DNA from: a marine actinobacterium MedAcidi-G2B
Lineage (GTDB): Bacteria > Actinomycetota > Acidimicrobiia > Acidimicrobiales > MedAcidi-G1
Assembly (NCBI GenBank): GCA_000817115.1
Contig: JUEO01000008.1
Location: forward strand, 1 to 49,719
Length of the DNA stretch: 49,719 nucleotides
Reading direction: 5' to 3'
A program made the translations under genes and the position numbers. Under the pieces are notes generated by a model that worked only from the letters and a program-made list of their open reading frames with translations, searched no databases and was not told the DNA's origin. Below, in pieces: positions 15,294 to 24,570 of the stretch (positions are counted from its first letter, which is position 1; each line of letters begins with the position of its first letter).

Positions 15294-16531
15294 TGGCTAC
15301 CCTTCTTCCTTTTCCTGGACTAGTAGTTAAATCAGAATGGGCTGATCAAGTAGTTACAGGCCCCTACGATGCATACACACCCGAACAGCGCATCAAAATT
15401 TCTAGAGAGAACCCCTACAGTTTTCTTAACGTCACTAAATCTCGAGAAGACTTACCGGAAGAGTCACGAGATGACATAGAAAGTTTATTAGCAAGTTGCT
15501 CAGACGCTATGAACCTTTTATATGGAGCCGATGTTTACAACTCTCATGATAAACCGTCGTTATTTCTTTACCGTCTTGAGATTGAAGGACATATTCAGAC
15601 TGGGGTGATGGGCCTTTTGCCAGTTACTGACGACGATGATCAGCAAATTCTACGCCATGAATCATTTAGACCTGTCCGTGCTCAACTCATGGCGCATCAC
15701 CTAATGAAGGTTGGAGCATCATCTAGTCCTGTCTCACTTACTTATCGTTCTGATAAAGCCCTTGAGCAAGAGATGGCTCGTCTGTGCTTAAAAGAGCCCG
15801 AACTAATCTCAAACAACGAAGGAGTTCTGCAAACAGTATGGGTCATCACGGGTGATGATGCTCAAAAACTTTCTTCCCTTTTTGAGGAAAAAACTTTCTA
15901 TGTTACTGATGGGCATCATCGGCTAGCTGCTGCATCAGAAGCCCTAGATCTCTTCGGGGATGCAGGCGGACCTTTGAACCACATACAAGCAGTTCTTTTC
16001 CCAGATTCAGAAATGTTAGTTCTCCCATTTCATCGTCAAATACAGGACCGAAAGAACCGCACCCCAGAAGAAGTACTCGAACGTTTGGCAGCAATCGGAC
16101 CTTTAACAAGCAAAGAAAACGTTTCAAAAGCACGCCCAGACGCTGGACAAGTTGGGATATACATCAATCGCTCTTGGTACACAATGAGCCTGCCATCAAC
16201 TTCCAGTAACCGGGTTGTAGATCAACTTGATGTATCTCGCTTACAAGATGGGGTTTTAAAGCCACTATTCGATATCGAAGACCCAGGAAATGACCCTGTT
16301 ATCAGTTACGTCCCAGAACCAGTAGGAGTGGCCACTCTTGAGTCACAATGTGACGCCACTGGTTCAATAGGCTTCATTTTGCCTCCGACTTCAATTAGTG
16401 AACTAATGGCGGTAGCTGATGCAGGAGAACGGATGCCGCCAAAATCTTCTTACTTTGAACCCAAACCTCGATCTGGAGTTTTTGTACGCCGCCTTAACAG
16501 AGAAGCCGGCTGGGCAGATCCGGCAAACTAA
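15293..16531 (+). CDS. DUF1015 family protein
   Basis: 412 residues starting at a GTG that shares a base with the serA stop (TAGTG). Conserved DUF1015 blocks are visible: the N-terminal VVTGPYDAYTPEQR (family: APPYDV), ENPYSFLNVTK, LFLYRLE, ILRHESF(R), the DGHHRLAAA motif (FYVTDGHHRLAAASEAL) and the C-terminal GFILPPTSISELMAVADAGERMPPKSSYFEPKPRSGV. The H-H-R cluster in DGHHR looks like a catalytic or phosphate-binding site. The family commonly neighbours serA and has been linked to serine metabolism (a kinase role has been suggested for some members). Biochemical function here is unproven. It is translationally coupled to serA and pabBC. Confidence 0.85.
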   Translation: MATLLPFPGLVVKSEWADQVVTGPYDAYTPEQRIKISRENPYSFLNVTKSREDLPEESRDDIESLLASCSDAMNLLYGADVYNSHDKPSLFLYRLEIEGHIQTGVMGLLPVTDDDDQQILRHESFRPVRAQLMAHHLMKVGASSSPVSLTYRSDKALEQEMARLCLKEPELISNNEGVLQTVWVITGDDAQKLSSLFEEKTFYVTDGHHRLAAASEALDLFGDAGGPLNHIQAVLFPDSEMLVLPFHRQIQDRKNRTPEEVLERLAAIGPLTSKENVSKARPDAGQVGIYINRSWYTMSLPSTSSNRVVDQLDVSRLQDGVLKPLFDIEDPGNDPVISYVPEPVGVATLESQCDATGSIGFILPPTSISELMAVADAGERMPPKSSYFEPKPRSGVFVRRLNREAGWADPAN

Positions 16532-18315
16532 TGACTGCTGAAATTCAGAGCGCTTTATTGCAGTACCCCTTAAATGGAGAAAGGCAATGGTTGTCTTTCG
16601 ACCATCCGATTTTCACCATTGTTGCGGAAGATCTAAAAGATGTACCAAATGCAATACTTGCTGCTCAGTCAGCCGCAGAAGATGGATACTGGGTAGTTGG
16701 GATGATCTCTTATGATGCTGGACCAGCTTTCGATGAAGCTATCCGGTCATCTAGAATTAGGAGAGTTCCTCTTGTTTCTTTCGGAGTTTTTTCATCTCCA
16801 AAAATTTCTTCACAGCCTTCTGAAAGTGGAGGATACGAAGTTGGTCCTTGGCTTCCAAACCGTTCTCATTCTGCTTACTTGACCACGATCCGTACAATCC
16901 GTCAACTAATCGCTGCCGGAGAAACTTACCAAGTTAACCACACCATCCGTCTAAGGGCAGATTTTTCTGGTGAACCCATCGGACTATTTGGTGACCTCAT
17001 GCGAGCTCAACAATCCAAACACGCAGCATTCCTTGATCTAGGCGATCGTACAGTGTGTTCATCTTCACCAGAACTTTTCTTTTCTTTAGAAAACAAGAAA
17101 TTAACGTGCCGCCCAATGAAAGGAACTATTGGTCGTCATCCGGATCCCGTTTGGGATGAATTAGCTGCTTCTCACCTGAGCCGATCAGAAAAAGATCTTG
17201 CCGAGAACACCATGATTGTTGATATGGTCCGTAACGATCTAGGCCGTATAGCCACCTCAGGATCAGTGAGCGTACCGGCCCTTCATACTGTTGAGTCTTA
17301 TCCGACAGTTCATACTCTAACTTCAACAGTTACAGCCGAATCAGAAGCGAAACTTCCCGAAATATTGAACGCCTTATTTCCTCCTGCCTCCATCACTGGT
17401 GCACCAAAAGTACGCACTAGTGAAATCATTGAAGCGTTAGAAGGAGATGGAAGAGGCATTTATACAGGTTCCATTGGTGCTCTCGCTCCAGATGGAACTA
17501 TGGAATTTAATATTGCTATTCGTACTGTCTGGATTGATAGGTCGAGAGGGCGAGCAGAATATGGTGTTGGTGGTGGAATTGTTTGGGATTCAGACCCAAA
17601 TGAAGAGTGGCGCGAGGTGGAGCAGAAAAGTCGTGTCCTAGATAGAGCCAAATCAAACTTCTTTCTTCTTGAAACAATGCGGTGGGATCCAAGTGAAGGA
17701 ATAAGTCACAAAGATTTACATCTTGACCGCATAACTGCTTCGGCAAAACATTTTGGATTTGATTTTGATAGAGAAAAAACTTCAGATTCTCTCAATCAGA
17801 TTCAAGAAAAGACATCAAAGCGAGTCCGGCTTTTGTCCTCTCCTAACGGTGTGATCGAAATTCAAATCCTAGATTTACCTGAACCAACCACAGAATCTTG
17901 GGAAGTCCCTATAGATGTTGTTCCGGTACAAAGCGAAAATGAATTTTTATTTCATAAAACAACTATGCGTGATATTTATGATGAGGCTAGAAATCGTTTT
18001 CCAGACTCTCCAGATGTTTTACTTTGGAATGAACGAGGAGAGATCACTGAAACGACGACAGGAAACCTCGTGATGGAGATAGGAGGGCAACTATTTACTC
18101 CTCCTGTTATCTGCGGGCTACTACCCGGCACCTTTAGGCAACAGTTACTAGATGAAGGAGCGATAACCGAAAATGTTATCCACCGTTCTGATCTAGATAA
18201 AGCCTCAGCAATTTGGATGATTAATTCTTTGCGAGGCTGGGTTCCCTTACGTTTTAATCAGAAAATCACACCGATAGTTCTTGAACGGGCCCCTGAGCAA
18301 GTTTACGAAATCTAA
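16531..18315 (+). CDS. pabB: Aminodeoxychorismate synthase component I fused to 4-amino-4-deoxychorismate lyase (PabB-PabC)
   Basis: 594 residues, overlapping the DUF1015 stop by 1 base (TAATG). Residues about 110-370 are the chorismate-binding domain, with the PabB-type MKGT motif (K197, the covalent nucleophile in ADC synthase, where anthranilate synthase has AGT), DMVRNDLGR, and PPASITGAPK. Residues about 375-590 form a class IV PLP lyase with the Schiff-base Lys476 in FHKTTMRDIY and the ITETTTGNLV cofactor loop. Together they make p-aminobenzoate for folate; the glutamine amidotransferase PabA is not here. Placement next to a folate-linked one-carbon pathway suggests co-supply of cofactor. 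It ends 3 bases from the convergent etfA stop. Confidence 0.92.
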   Translation: MTAEIQSALLQYPLNGERQWLSFDHPIFTIVAEDLKDVPNAILAAQSAAEDGYWVVGMISYDAGPAFDEAIRSSRIRRVPLVSFGVFSSPKISSQPSESGGYEVGPWLPNRSHSAYLTTIRTIRQLIAAGETYQVNHTIRLRADFSGEPIGLFGDLMRAQQSKHAAFLDLGDRTVCSSSPELFFSLENKKLTCRPMKGTIGRHPDPVWDELAASHLSRSEKDLAENTMIVDMVRNDLGRIATSGSVSVPALHTVESYPTVHTLTSTVTAESEAKLPEILNALFPPASITGAPKVRTSEIIEALEGDGRGIYTGSIGALAPDGTMEFNIAIRTVWIDRSRGRAEYGVGGGIVWDSDPNEEWREVEQKSRVLDRAKSNFFLLETMRWDPSEGISHKDLHLDRITASAKHFGFDFDREKTSDSLNQIQEKTSKRVRLLSSPNGVIEIQILDLPEPTTESWEVPIDVVPVQSENEFLFHKTTMRDIYDEARNRFPDSPDVLLWNERGEITETTTGNLVMEIGGQLFTPPVICGLLPGTFRQQLLDEGAITENVIHRSDLDKASAIWMINSLRGWVPLRFNQKITPIVLERAPEQVYEI

Positions 18316-18318
18316 CTC

Positions 18319-19299
18319 TTAGGATTTTCGGCGTCTAACTTCCTCTAGGACCGCTGGTACGACTTGATGTAGGTCCCCAATAACTGCATATCCGGCTTTA
18401 GCTACCATGTTGGCTTCTGGATCAATATTTATAGCGAGAATATTTTTAGCAGCCATGGCTCCAACCCAATGTTGAATCGCTCCTGAAATTCCATTCGCTA
18501 TATATATCTGCGGGGCGATACGAGTACCGGTTTGCCCTACTTGATCAGAATGCGGCCTCCAGCCATTATTTGTGACTGCGCGCGAGCATCCAACTACCCC
18601 ATTTAATTCTTCGGCGAGTTCTTCTAACGGTGCGAAGGCTTCTGCTGAACCAACACCACGTCCACCTCCGACTACTACCGGAGAAGTCGAAAGTGTGATT
18701 CCCTGCGTTAGAACTACCCGATCTGCAACGATGGTCTGGGTCACTGATTCGTCAAGTTCTGGGGTGAAAGATTCTTGTTGTCCTGAATTTGAAGACTCGG
18801 ACTGCTCTGCTTCTATTCCGTGATGGGCAACGGTAAATATCTTTACTTGTTCCGTAGAAAGTTCGCTCTCTTCAAGTAGAGACCCACCCCATTGAATACG
18901 TGTCATTAACCACGTAGAAGGATTTGCTGTGTCTGCTGTTAAGCAGTTGGCTACAAATGGAGCATCAAGGCTTGCTGCTAAATGAGCTATTACTTCGTTT
19001 CCGCGATCTGTTCCACATGCTAAAACTGCAGTTGGGTTGACTTTGTTGACTAGTTGAACCAAAGACTCTCCCCAGGCTGATGGGCCGTAATCTGTTAATA
19101 AACTATGCTCCACTAAATAAACGCTGTCCGCTCCATATGATGCAAGAGAGGTGGAAGCGTTATCAGCGCCTTCTCCTATTAAGACGCCACCGCAGGCTAC
19201 GCCTAGATCATTGGCGAGCCTCCGTCCAAATGTAAGAGCTTCCAAGGATGCTTCAGCAAGCGACCCCCGGTCGTGATCGCAAAGAACCAGTACTGACAT
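18319..19299 (-). CDS. etfA: Electron transfer flavoprotein alpha subunit
   Basis: 326 residues. The N-terminal half is the alpha/beta domain (DHDRGSLAEASLEALTFGRRL). The C-terminal FAD domain shows VVGGGRGVGS, the GCSRAVTNNGWRPHSDQVGQTG FAD loop, PQIYIANGISGAIQH and NILAINIDPEANMVAKAGYAVIGD, all diagnostic of EtfA. The length is normal. ATG directly abuts the etfB TAA stop, so the two are translationally coupled. Accepts electrons from the DMGDH-like enzyme encoded upstream and passes them to the quinone pool through ETF:quinone oxidoreductase, which is not in the window. The order dehydrogenase-etfB-etfA suggests a dedicated ETF (inference). Confidence 0.95.
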   Translation of the reverse strand: MSVLVLCDHDRGSLAEASLEALTFGRRLANDLGVACGGVLIGEGADNASTSLASYGADSVYLVEHSLLTDYGPSAWGESLVQLVNKVNPTAVLACGTDRGNEVIAHLAASLDAPFVANCLTADTANPSTWLMTRIQWGGSLLEESELSTEQVKIFTVAHHGIEAEQSESSNSGQQESFTPELDESVTQTIVADRVVLTQGITLSTSPVVVGGGRGVGSAEAFAPLEELAEELNGVVGCSRAVTNNGWRPHSDQVGQTGTRIAPQIYIANGISGAIQHWVGAMAAKNILAINIDPEANMVAKAGYAVIGDLHQVVPAVLEEVRRRKS

Positions 19300-20064
19300 T
19301 TAAAGAACCCCGAGTTCTTCCAAAAGGTCAACGACTGCTGGTGCCGCTTCTGGACCTTTACCTAAAATAACAGTTTCTGAAACTTTCTCTTCTGGACGAT
19401 GAAGTTTTATACGGGTTTGACCGCCTTGCTCTGAAGTTGGCTCGTTAACTTCAACTTCTGCTTTCTTTGAAGCTAGCCGTCCTTTCATGGTTGGGTAACG
19501 AGGTAGGTTTATTCCTTCTTTTATCCCGAGGATTGCTGGTGTCGGCATTTCATAGACTTCAAATCCTCCATCTATTTCACGTCGCGCAGTAACTGTGCCT
19601 TCACCTATTTCTATACCTTTTATTCCATTGACCATTGGGCGGCTTAAAGCTTGAGCTACTCGAACTCCGACTTGGAAGCCGCCAGAGTCTGCCGATTCAT
19701 TTCCAAACAAAACGAGGTCAAATGGTTCATTGCCTTCTTCTAGGTCTTGAATCGCTTTTGTTAACGCGCTGGCAGTTCTTTGTGGATCCCAATCAACTTC
19801 CGTAACGGGGAGTAGCACAAAGTGATGAGCCCCTACACTCGCTGCGTAACGCAATTGTTCTTCTGCTTCAGCAGGCCCGAGGGTTAGAACAGTTACTTCT
19901 CCCCCGTGGTTCTCAACAATTTGAACGGCTTCTTCGAGGGCGCATTCTTCATGGGGGCTTGTTGTGAAACCTAGATGAGCTGCATCAACGTCTTGCTCAT
20001 CAGCGGTTATATTTATTCGAGCTCCAGGTGCTGGTACTCGTTTTACACAAACTAAAAGACGCAT
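19300..20064 (-). CDS. etfB: Electron transfer flavoprotein beta subunit
   Basis: 254 residues beginning MRLLVCVKRVPAPGARI, with SPHEECALEEAVQI, VTVLTLGPAEAEEQLRYAASVGA, the LVLFGNESADSGGFQVGVRVAQ AMP/FAD-binding segment, and the C-terminal IKEGINLPRYPTMKGRLASKK, the EtfB signature plus recognition-loop region. A ribosome site (AAGGAT) precedes the ATG, and it starts 9 bases after the DMGDH-like stop. Non-catalytic AMP-binding half of the ETF heterodimer; its recognition loop docks the dehydrogenase partner. Not the crotonyl-CoA/bifurcating CarD/FixA context, as no partner acyl-CoA dehydrogenase is present. Confidence 0.95.
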   Translation of the reverse strand: MRLLVCVKRVPAPGARINITADEQDVDAAHLGFTTSPHEECALEEAVQIVENHGGEVTVLTLGPAEAEEQLRYAASVGAHHFVLLPVTEVDWDPQRTASALTKAIQDLEEGNEPFDLVLFGNESADSGGFQVGVRVAQALSRPMVNGIKGIEIGEGTVTARREIDGGFEVYEMPTPAILGIKEGINLPRYPTMKGRLASKKAEVEVNEPTSEQGGQTRIKLHRPEEKVSETVILGKGPEAAPAVVDLLEELGVL

Positions 20065-20073
20065 GAACTATCC

Positions 20074-22593
20074 TTATGATTTCAGGCGTGAATCTTCTGG
20101 GTCAAATACAGAACTCGTAGACCCAACTTTTACTGGATACAACTCATTCATGTACATGACCTGAAGGTCAGTTCCTGGAACTGCTAGTTCAGTTGGTAAA
20201 TAAGCCATCAATAGGTGCTTATCAACTGATGGCCCATACCCAGCTGAAGTAACTCGGCTTGCGCGTCCGTGTGAATCAACGATTCGTTCTCCAGCCATGC
20301 TCAGAATAGGTTCGTTTCCGCCTTGTGGGTATCGGGATCGTCCTTGACTGTCAGTGAGATCTTCAACAGTGAGTGTGCACATCGCTACCTCTGGGTCTCC
20401 CTTCTCACGAGCGGCTAGATATGCTTCTTTCCCTATGAAGTCAGCGGCTTTGACCTTTGGTCGAGCTAAACCTGCTTCAAGCGGGTTGTACTCGCTCTCT
20501 AATTCAGCGCCCATGAGTCGGTAGCCTTTTTCAATCCGTCCAGAGGATCCATAAACTCCACCACCTGTTGCTCGGATGCCTAGATCAGCTCCAGCTTTCA
20601 TTAGAGCATCCCAGAGGGCAGGACCGTTATCCCAGTCGGTATAAATTTCCCAGCCGGTGTCTCCTACATAGGAAATGCGGAATATACGACAAGGTAATCC
20701 AGCAATATCTACTTGAACGATCGACCCATATGAGGATCCTTCTTGGGTGAGATCATGGTCAGTTAATTGGGCCAAAGTAGCCGGGGCATTAGGACCCCAC
20801 AGGCCAAGAGTGGTTATCTTGTGAGTCAGATTCGTGAACTTGACTGATCCGTCGGTTGGCATGTGCCGGTTGACCCAGAAAGAGTCGCGTCCTCCATCAA
20901 AAACACCAGTGACGATAGCTACCTTTTCTTCGGCTAAACGCATCATTGTTAAGTCAGAATGGAACCCTCCATCTTGATTTAGCCATGGAGTATAAATTGA
21001 TCGACCCACTGGGACATCAACTTTGTTTACTGCGAGATAGTCGGCGTATTCAACTGCACCCTCTCCCTCAAGTGTGTAAATTTGAAAAGCGCTGAGATCT
21101 ACCAATCCACAATTTTCACGAAGGTTTAGATGTTCTCCCACTGTGATAGGGCTCCACCAGCGGTTATCCCATTCAACTTCTCTTTCTTCAAGGTCGTAAC
21201 GGTCTACTAGGTCGGCGTTTGCGCCATACCATTGTGGTCGTTCCCAAGTTCTAGCTTGAAAGAACATTGCATCAAGATCTTCTTGTCTCGAAAAGTAGGG
21301 TCCAACATCAATATTTCGTTGCCCTCCCCATTGCTCACTTGGATGGACAATGCCATATGTCTTGATAAAACTTTCATCAGCACGAGACCAAATGTGGTCT
21401 TCGGAACGTTCTCCGTCATAGAAGCGAGCGATATCCGCTCCATGTACGTCAATTACTCGCGGGTATCCATAGGTCATCCATTCGGCTACAACTTGAGCCA
21501 TTCCTGGACCTTCTTTTACCCAGACAGCTGCAGCGGACCAAAGATTTCTTACTTCTGTTGTTTCGCCAAGGCATGGCATGCCGTCGGGAGTAAGGGAAAG
21601 AAGCCCATTTATGGCGTATTTGATTTCAGCATCACCGAGCATGTCCATTAGTTCAATTGCTGTTTCCATCTGATCATCAAAATCGTCTGGGGTAAACGGC
21701 ATCTCTGTAGGAGATAGTGCTGCTTCTTCGTTTGACGGGATTGTGTCTGGATGATGGATAATGGCTCGATGCCCATAGGATCCAACTTCCATTGATCCTG
21801 ATGATTGTCGTTCATAACAGAAAGTGTCCATATCGCGAACAATCGGATATCCGATCTCGTTATTTGTCTCAGCCAAAATATCCATAGGTCCGACATCAGC
21901 CATCTGGTGCACTACGGGAGCCAAAGGAATAGTTGCGCCTGCCATGTTTGCTATACGGTTTGACCATACTCCACACGCAATAACGACGTATTCTGCTTCA
22001 ATTCTTCCTTTATCGGTAACTACTGCTTCAATTTGAGTTACTCCGCCAGATCGTTCAGAGGTCTCAACGTCTAAAACTTCGGTGTTAGCAAAAACCTGAC
22101 ACCCTGCTGTCTCTATAGCTTCTTTCCGCATGACTGTTCCAGTTTCTAACGAATCAACTACTGAAACGGTTGGGCAATAAAACCCACCGAGAATGACATC
22201 TTCGTTTATGAAAGGAACATGCTCTTTTACTTCTGCGGGAGAAAGAAGGTGGGCCTCAATGCCCCAAGCCTTAGCTGAAGTCATACGGCGATTGAGCTCG
22301 TCCATGCGCTCTTCTGTACGGGCAACCTCAATTCCTCCAGAATCAACTGAAAGATTTAAATCTCGATACTGGTTGGCACTTTGCTCTCCAAGTAAAGCCA
22401 TTTCTTTGTTGTGGTCAACAGGAAAAATAAAGTTTGAAGCATGGCCTGTAGAACCACCAGGATTTGGAAGAGGTCCTTTGTCTAAAAGAACAATGTCTTT
22501 CCAACCTAGTCGTGCAAGGTGTCCCACAAGACAATTACCGACGATGCCTGCTCCAATAACCACAACTTTGGCTTTAGTAGGAAACTCACTCAT
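20074..22593 (-). CDS. Dimethylglycine/sarcosine dehydrogenase-like FAD-GcvT protein
   Basis: 839 residues. Domains: DAO-type FAD domain (VVIGAGIVG at 11-19), H51 in GGSTGHASN (equivalent to the covalent-FAD His of DMGDH), the FAO middle domain (about 385-440), and a C-terminal GcvT aminomethyl-transferase domain (about 440-835, with LWGPNAPATLAQLT, GDTGWEIYT, YNPLEAGLARPKVKAADFIGK). This is the layout of DMGDH and relatives, which oxidise N-methyl amines to an iminium and hand the carbon to THF as methylene-THF, with ETF as electron acceptor. etfB and etfA follow directly. Dimethylglycine is the expected product of the MttB branch. AGGAGAAAGAA precedes the ATG. Sarcosine or another N-methyl compound is possible. 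Confidence 0.85.
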   Translation of the reverse strand: MSEFPTKAKVVVIGAGIVGNCLVGHLARLGWKDIVLLDKGPLPNPGGSTGHASNFIFPVDHNKEMALLGEQSANQYRDLNLSVDSGGIEVARTEERMDELNRRMTSAKAWGIEAHLLSPAEVKEHVPFINEDVILGGFYCPTVSVVDSLETGTVMRKEAIETAGCQVFANTEVLDVETSERSGGVTQIEAVVTDKGRIEAEYVVIACGVWSNRIANMAGATIPLAPVVHQMADVGPMDILAETNNEIGYPIVRDMDTFCYERQSSGSMEVGSYGHRAIIHHPDTIPSNEEAALSPTEMPFTPDDFDDQMETAIELMDMLGDAEIKYAINGLLSLTPDGMPCLGETTEVRNLWSAAAVWVKEGPGMAQVVAEWMTYGYPRVIDVHGADIARFYDGERSEDHIWSRADESFIKTYGIVHPSEQWGGQRNIDVGPYFSRQEDLDAMFFQARTWERPQWYGANADLVDRYDLEEREVEWDNRWWSPITVGEHLNLRENCGLVDLSAFQIYTLEGEGAVEYADYLAVNKVDVPVGRSIYTPWLNQDGGFHSDLTMMRLAEEKVAIVTGVFDGGRDSFWVNRHMPTDGSVKFTNLTHKITTLGLWGPNAPATLAQLTDHDLTQEGSSYGSIVQVDIAGLPCRIFRISYVGDTGWEIYTDWDNGPALWDALMKAGADLGIRATGGGVYGSSGRIEKGYRLMGAELESEYNPLEAGLARPKVKAADFIGKEAYLAAREKGDPEVAMCTLTVEDLTDSQGRSRYPQGGNEPILSMAGERIVDSHGRASRVTSAGYGPSVDKHLLMAYLPTELAVPGTDLQVMYMNELYPVKVGSTSSVFDPEDSRLKS

Positions 22594-22740
22594 TTCTTTC
22601 TCCTGTTCGGGTGGAGTTAATTCTTAAGATCAAACCTTGAATTGTCTTTATAACTGCGGATTTGGATCATACCGACTCCACCAGAAAGTCAACCATAACA
22701 GAACCCCTAGAATCACTTTTATTTGGGCGCTGAAGAGAGT

Positions 22741-23568
22741 TCATCCAGTGACAATAAGAGAAAGAGATGCGGCTGTCCCTGTTAGACCTACCCATTGCCA
22801 AGAGCGTAACTTTTCCTGTCGAAAGAAATAACCACATATAACTGTGACTGCTGCGTATTGAGTGCCGATAGCCGCTACCGGGGCTAAGTCACCGTGTTGA
22901 AGCCCATAAAGAAATGCAAGAGCTCCGATACTTGCAAAAAGCGCTCCAAAAAAAGAAATCCCGAAGGCATTTTTTTCTGGGAATACCTTGCGTCCTCTAT
23001 TTAGGCTGAAGCCTGCAAATATTAAAAAGCCTACTAAACGTTGAGAAACTGCAGACCAAAATCCGCTCTCCGAACTAATTTGATCAAGTGTCACAAATAA
23101 AAATCCATAGCTAAGACCAGCTAAAATACTAAACCCTATACCACGTCTTAAATTCCCAGTAAATAAAGGATTGAACGAAATAAACAAAACCGAAACGACT
23201 CCGATTATGATGCCGACCAAAATTTGATTTGAAGGTACTTGACCAAAAACCAAATCAAATACAACTGGTACCACTACTGCTAAAACTGCCGCTGGGGGAC
23301 CAACTACTCCAGCACTCGCTGTCTGATAACCAAGGTAGAGCGTGCCAATCGCTGTGACAGCAATCAAACCACTTAAAGCACCAACTATGAGATCTCCTGC
23401 ACGCCACTCACCTCCAAAGCAAAGAACCGCTAATAGTGCAAAAATCAAGTTCCCAAGAAAAAAAGCTCCAAGCGCTTGAGAAATAAAACTTCGATCAGCA
23501 GATCCTCGAGTGACATGGTCTCCAACACCTACCCCGAGTGCTGCAATGACTCCATATATAGCTGACAT
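22741..23568 (-). CDS. EamA / drug-metabolite transporter superfamily membrane protein
   Basis: 275 residues with ten hydrophobic segments in two repeats of about 135 residues, as in EamA (DMT) proteins. The last repeat contains LAPVAAIGTQYAAVTVICGYFFRQEKLRSWQWVG, the typical EamA end (helix 8-9 loop and the E-x-L segment). Inner-membrane carrier; family members mostly export metabolites, some import. It lies 12 bases downstream of the IclR gene in the same direction and may be cotranscribed with it, which suggests a substrate connected to the betaine regulon. No sequence feature identifies the substrate. Confidence 0.8.
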   Translation of the reverse strand: MSAIYGVIAALGVGVGDHVTRGSADRSFISQALGAFFLGNLIFALLAVLCFGGEWRAGDLIVGALSGLIAVTAIGTLYLGYQTASAGVVGPPAAVLAVVVPVVFDLVFGQVPSNQILVGIIIGVVSVLFISFNPLFTGNLRRGIGFSILAGLSYGFLFVTLDQISSESGFWSAVSQRLVGFLIFAGFSLNRGRKVFPEKNAFGISFFGALFASIGALAFLYGLQHGDLAPVAAIGTQYAAVTVICGYFFRQEKLRSWQWVGLTGTAASLSLIVTG

Positions 23569-23579
23569 ACGAAACCTGA

Positions 23580-24347
23580 TTATTTACTAGTTTGGTTGGG
23601 CGTGAAACCTAAAGCTTCCGAGATTGAAGAAGCTATCTGCATCACGCGTTGAGCGATTACGTCTTCCATTCCTTCAGAAGGGAAACGATAAGAGGGTCCA
23701 TGGCTATGTAAAGCTCCTAGCAATGAGCCTGTGTGGTTGAAGACTGGTGCAGCTATTGAATTTATTCCTTCAGAAAACTCTTCAAATAGCCATACATATC
23801 CTTTTTCTCTTGCTTCAAGAATACGTTCACGTATAGCGGGAGGTGAAATAACCGTTTGTGCAGTGAATCTGTCTAAGGGATGCTTTAAAAAAGCTTCGAC
23901 CGCGTCATCTGGCCAATGAGCCAAAAATATGATTCCTGAAGGAACAATATGCATAGGAAGACTTGTGCCCGTCCAGTCACGAATTTGCACTGGATGTGGA
24001 GAGTCGATCTCTCCAATGTAGTGCACGTCATAGCCTGCCGGGATGGCTAGACCTGCTGCTTCCCCAAGCGTTTCTACAAGTCCCCGTAAATGGGGTTGTG
24101 CTGCGGTAAGTAACCTTTGAGTTGGATTCACGCTTGATGCCATAGTGACAACTGAAGGTCCTATTCGATAAATAGACTTCCCATCTTCTCGCTCTATGAC
24201 ATCTAATTTTTCCAAAGAGTATAAAAGCCGAGCCACAGTGCTTGTTGGTAATCCAGTGCTACGAGATAGCTCACTGATTCCAGCTGGGCTTCTTGATATC
24301 TCGTTGAGAATAGCAAAAGCCCTCTCAATACTTTGTACAACTTTCAT
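23580..24347 (-). CDS. IclR-family transcriptional regulator
   Basis: 255 residues from the ATG at 24347, preferred over an upstream TTG (24404) because AGGAC precedes it and MKVVQSIERAFAILNEI is the normal IclR start. The winged helix-turn-helix covers about 1-70 (GISELSRSTGLPTSTVARLLYSLEKL), and the effector (GAF-like) domain about 75-250 (SEGINSIAAPVFNHTGSLLGALHSHGPSYRF). IclR proteins bind short palindromes as dimers or tetramers and sense small acids. It is divergent from the corrinoid operon; the palindrome at 24456-24474 is centred between the two start codons. It probably controls that operon and itself, sensing a betaine-pathway metabolite (inference). Confidence 0.9.
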   Translation of the reverse strand: MKVVQSIERAFAILNEISRSPAGISELSRSTGLPTSTVARLLYSLEKLDVIEREDGKSIYRIGPSVVTMASSVNPTQRLLTAAQPHLRGLVETLGEAAGLAIPAGYDVHYIGEIDSPHPVQIRDWTGTSLPMHIVPSGIIFLAHWPDDAVEAFLKHPLDRFTAQTVISPPAIRERILEAREKGYVWLFEEFSEGINSIAAPVFNHTGSLLGALHSHGPSYRFPSEGMEDVIAQRVMQIASSISEALGFTPNQTSK

Positions 24348-24455
24348 GCGCTGTCCTAACTTTGAACTGCCTAAATGATACTTGCCACCATACGGGAAGT
24401 CCAAAAAGAATGGTGGACGGTTTGATTCGTATTCACTAGAATTTCACGTATAGAC

Positions 24456-24474
24456 TTTCCCACGTTATGGGATG
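24456..24474. promoter_or_regulatory. Candidate IclR operator in the iclR / corrinoid-operon divergent promoter
   Basis: Core CCCAC-GTT-ATGGG (24459-24471) matches the CCCAC-N3-GTGGG palindrome also seen at 245-257 and twice after mttB. The centre is 118 bases from the iclR start and 106 bases from the corrinoid protein start. Position next to a local regulator supports an operator role; binding is not shown. Confidence 0.5.
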
Positions 24475-24570
24475 GTTTGCTTTAAAGGCTTTAAAGAGAT
24501 TAAAAATTAGAAATCTAGTTCACCTAAATGTTCATAAATTTAAATACTCAAATTGAGGGGGATTGAAACA

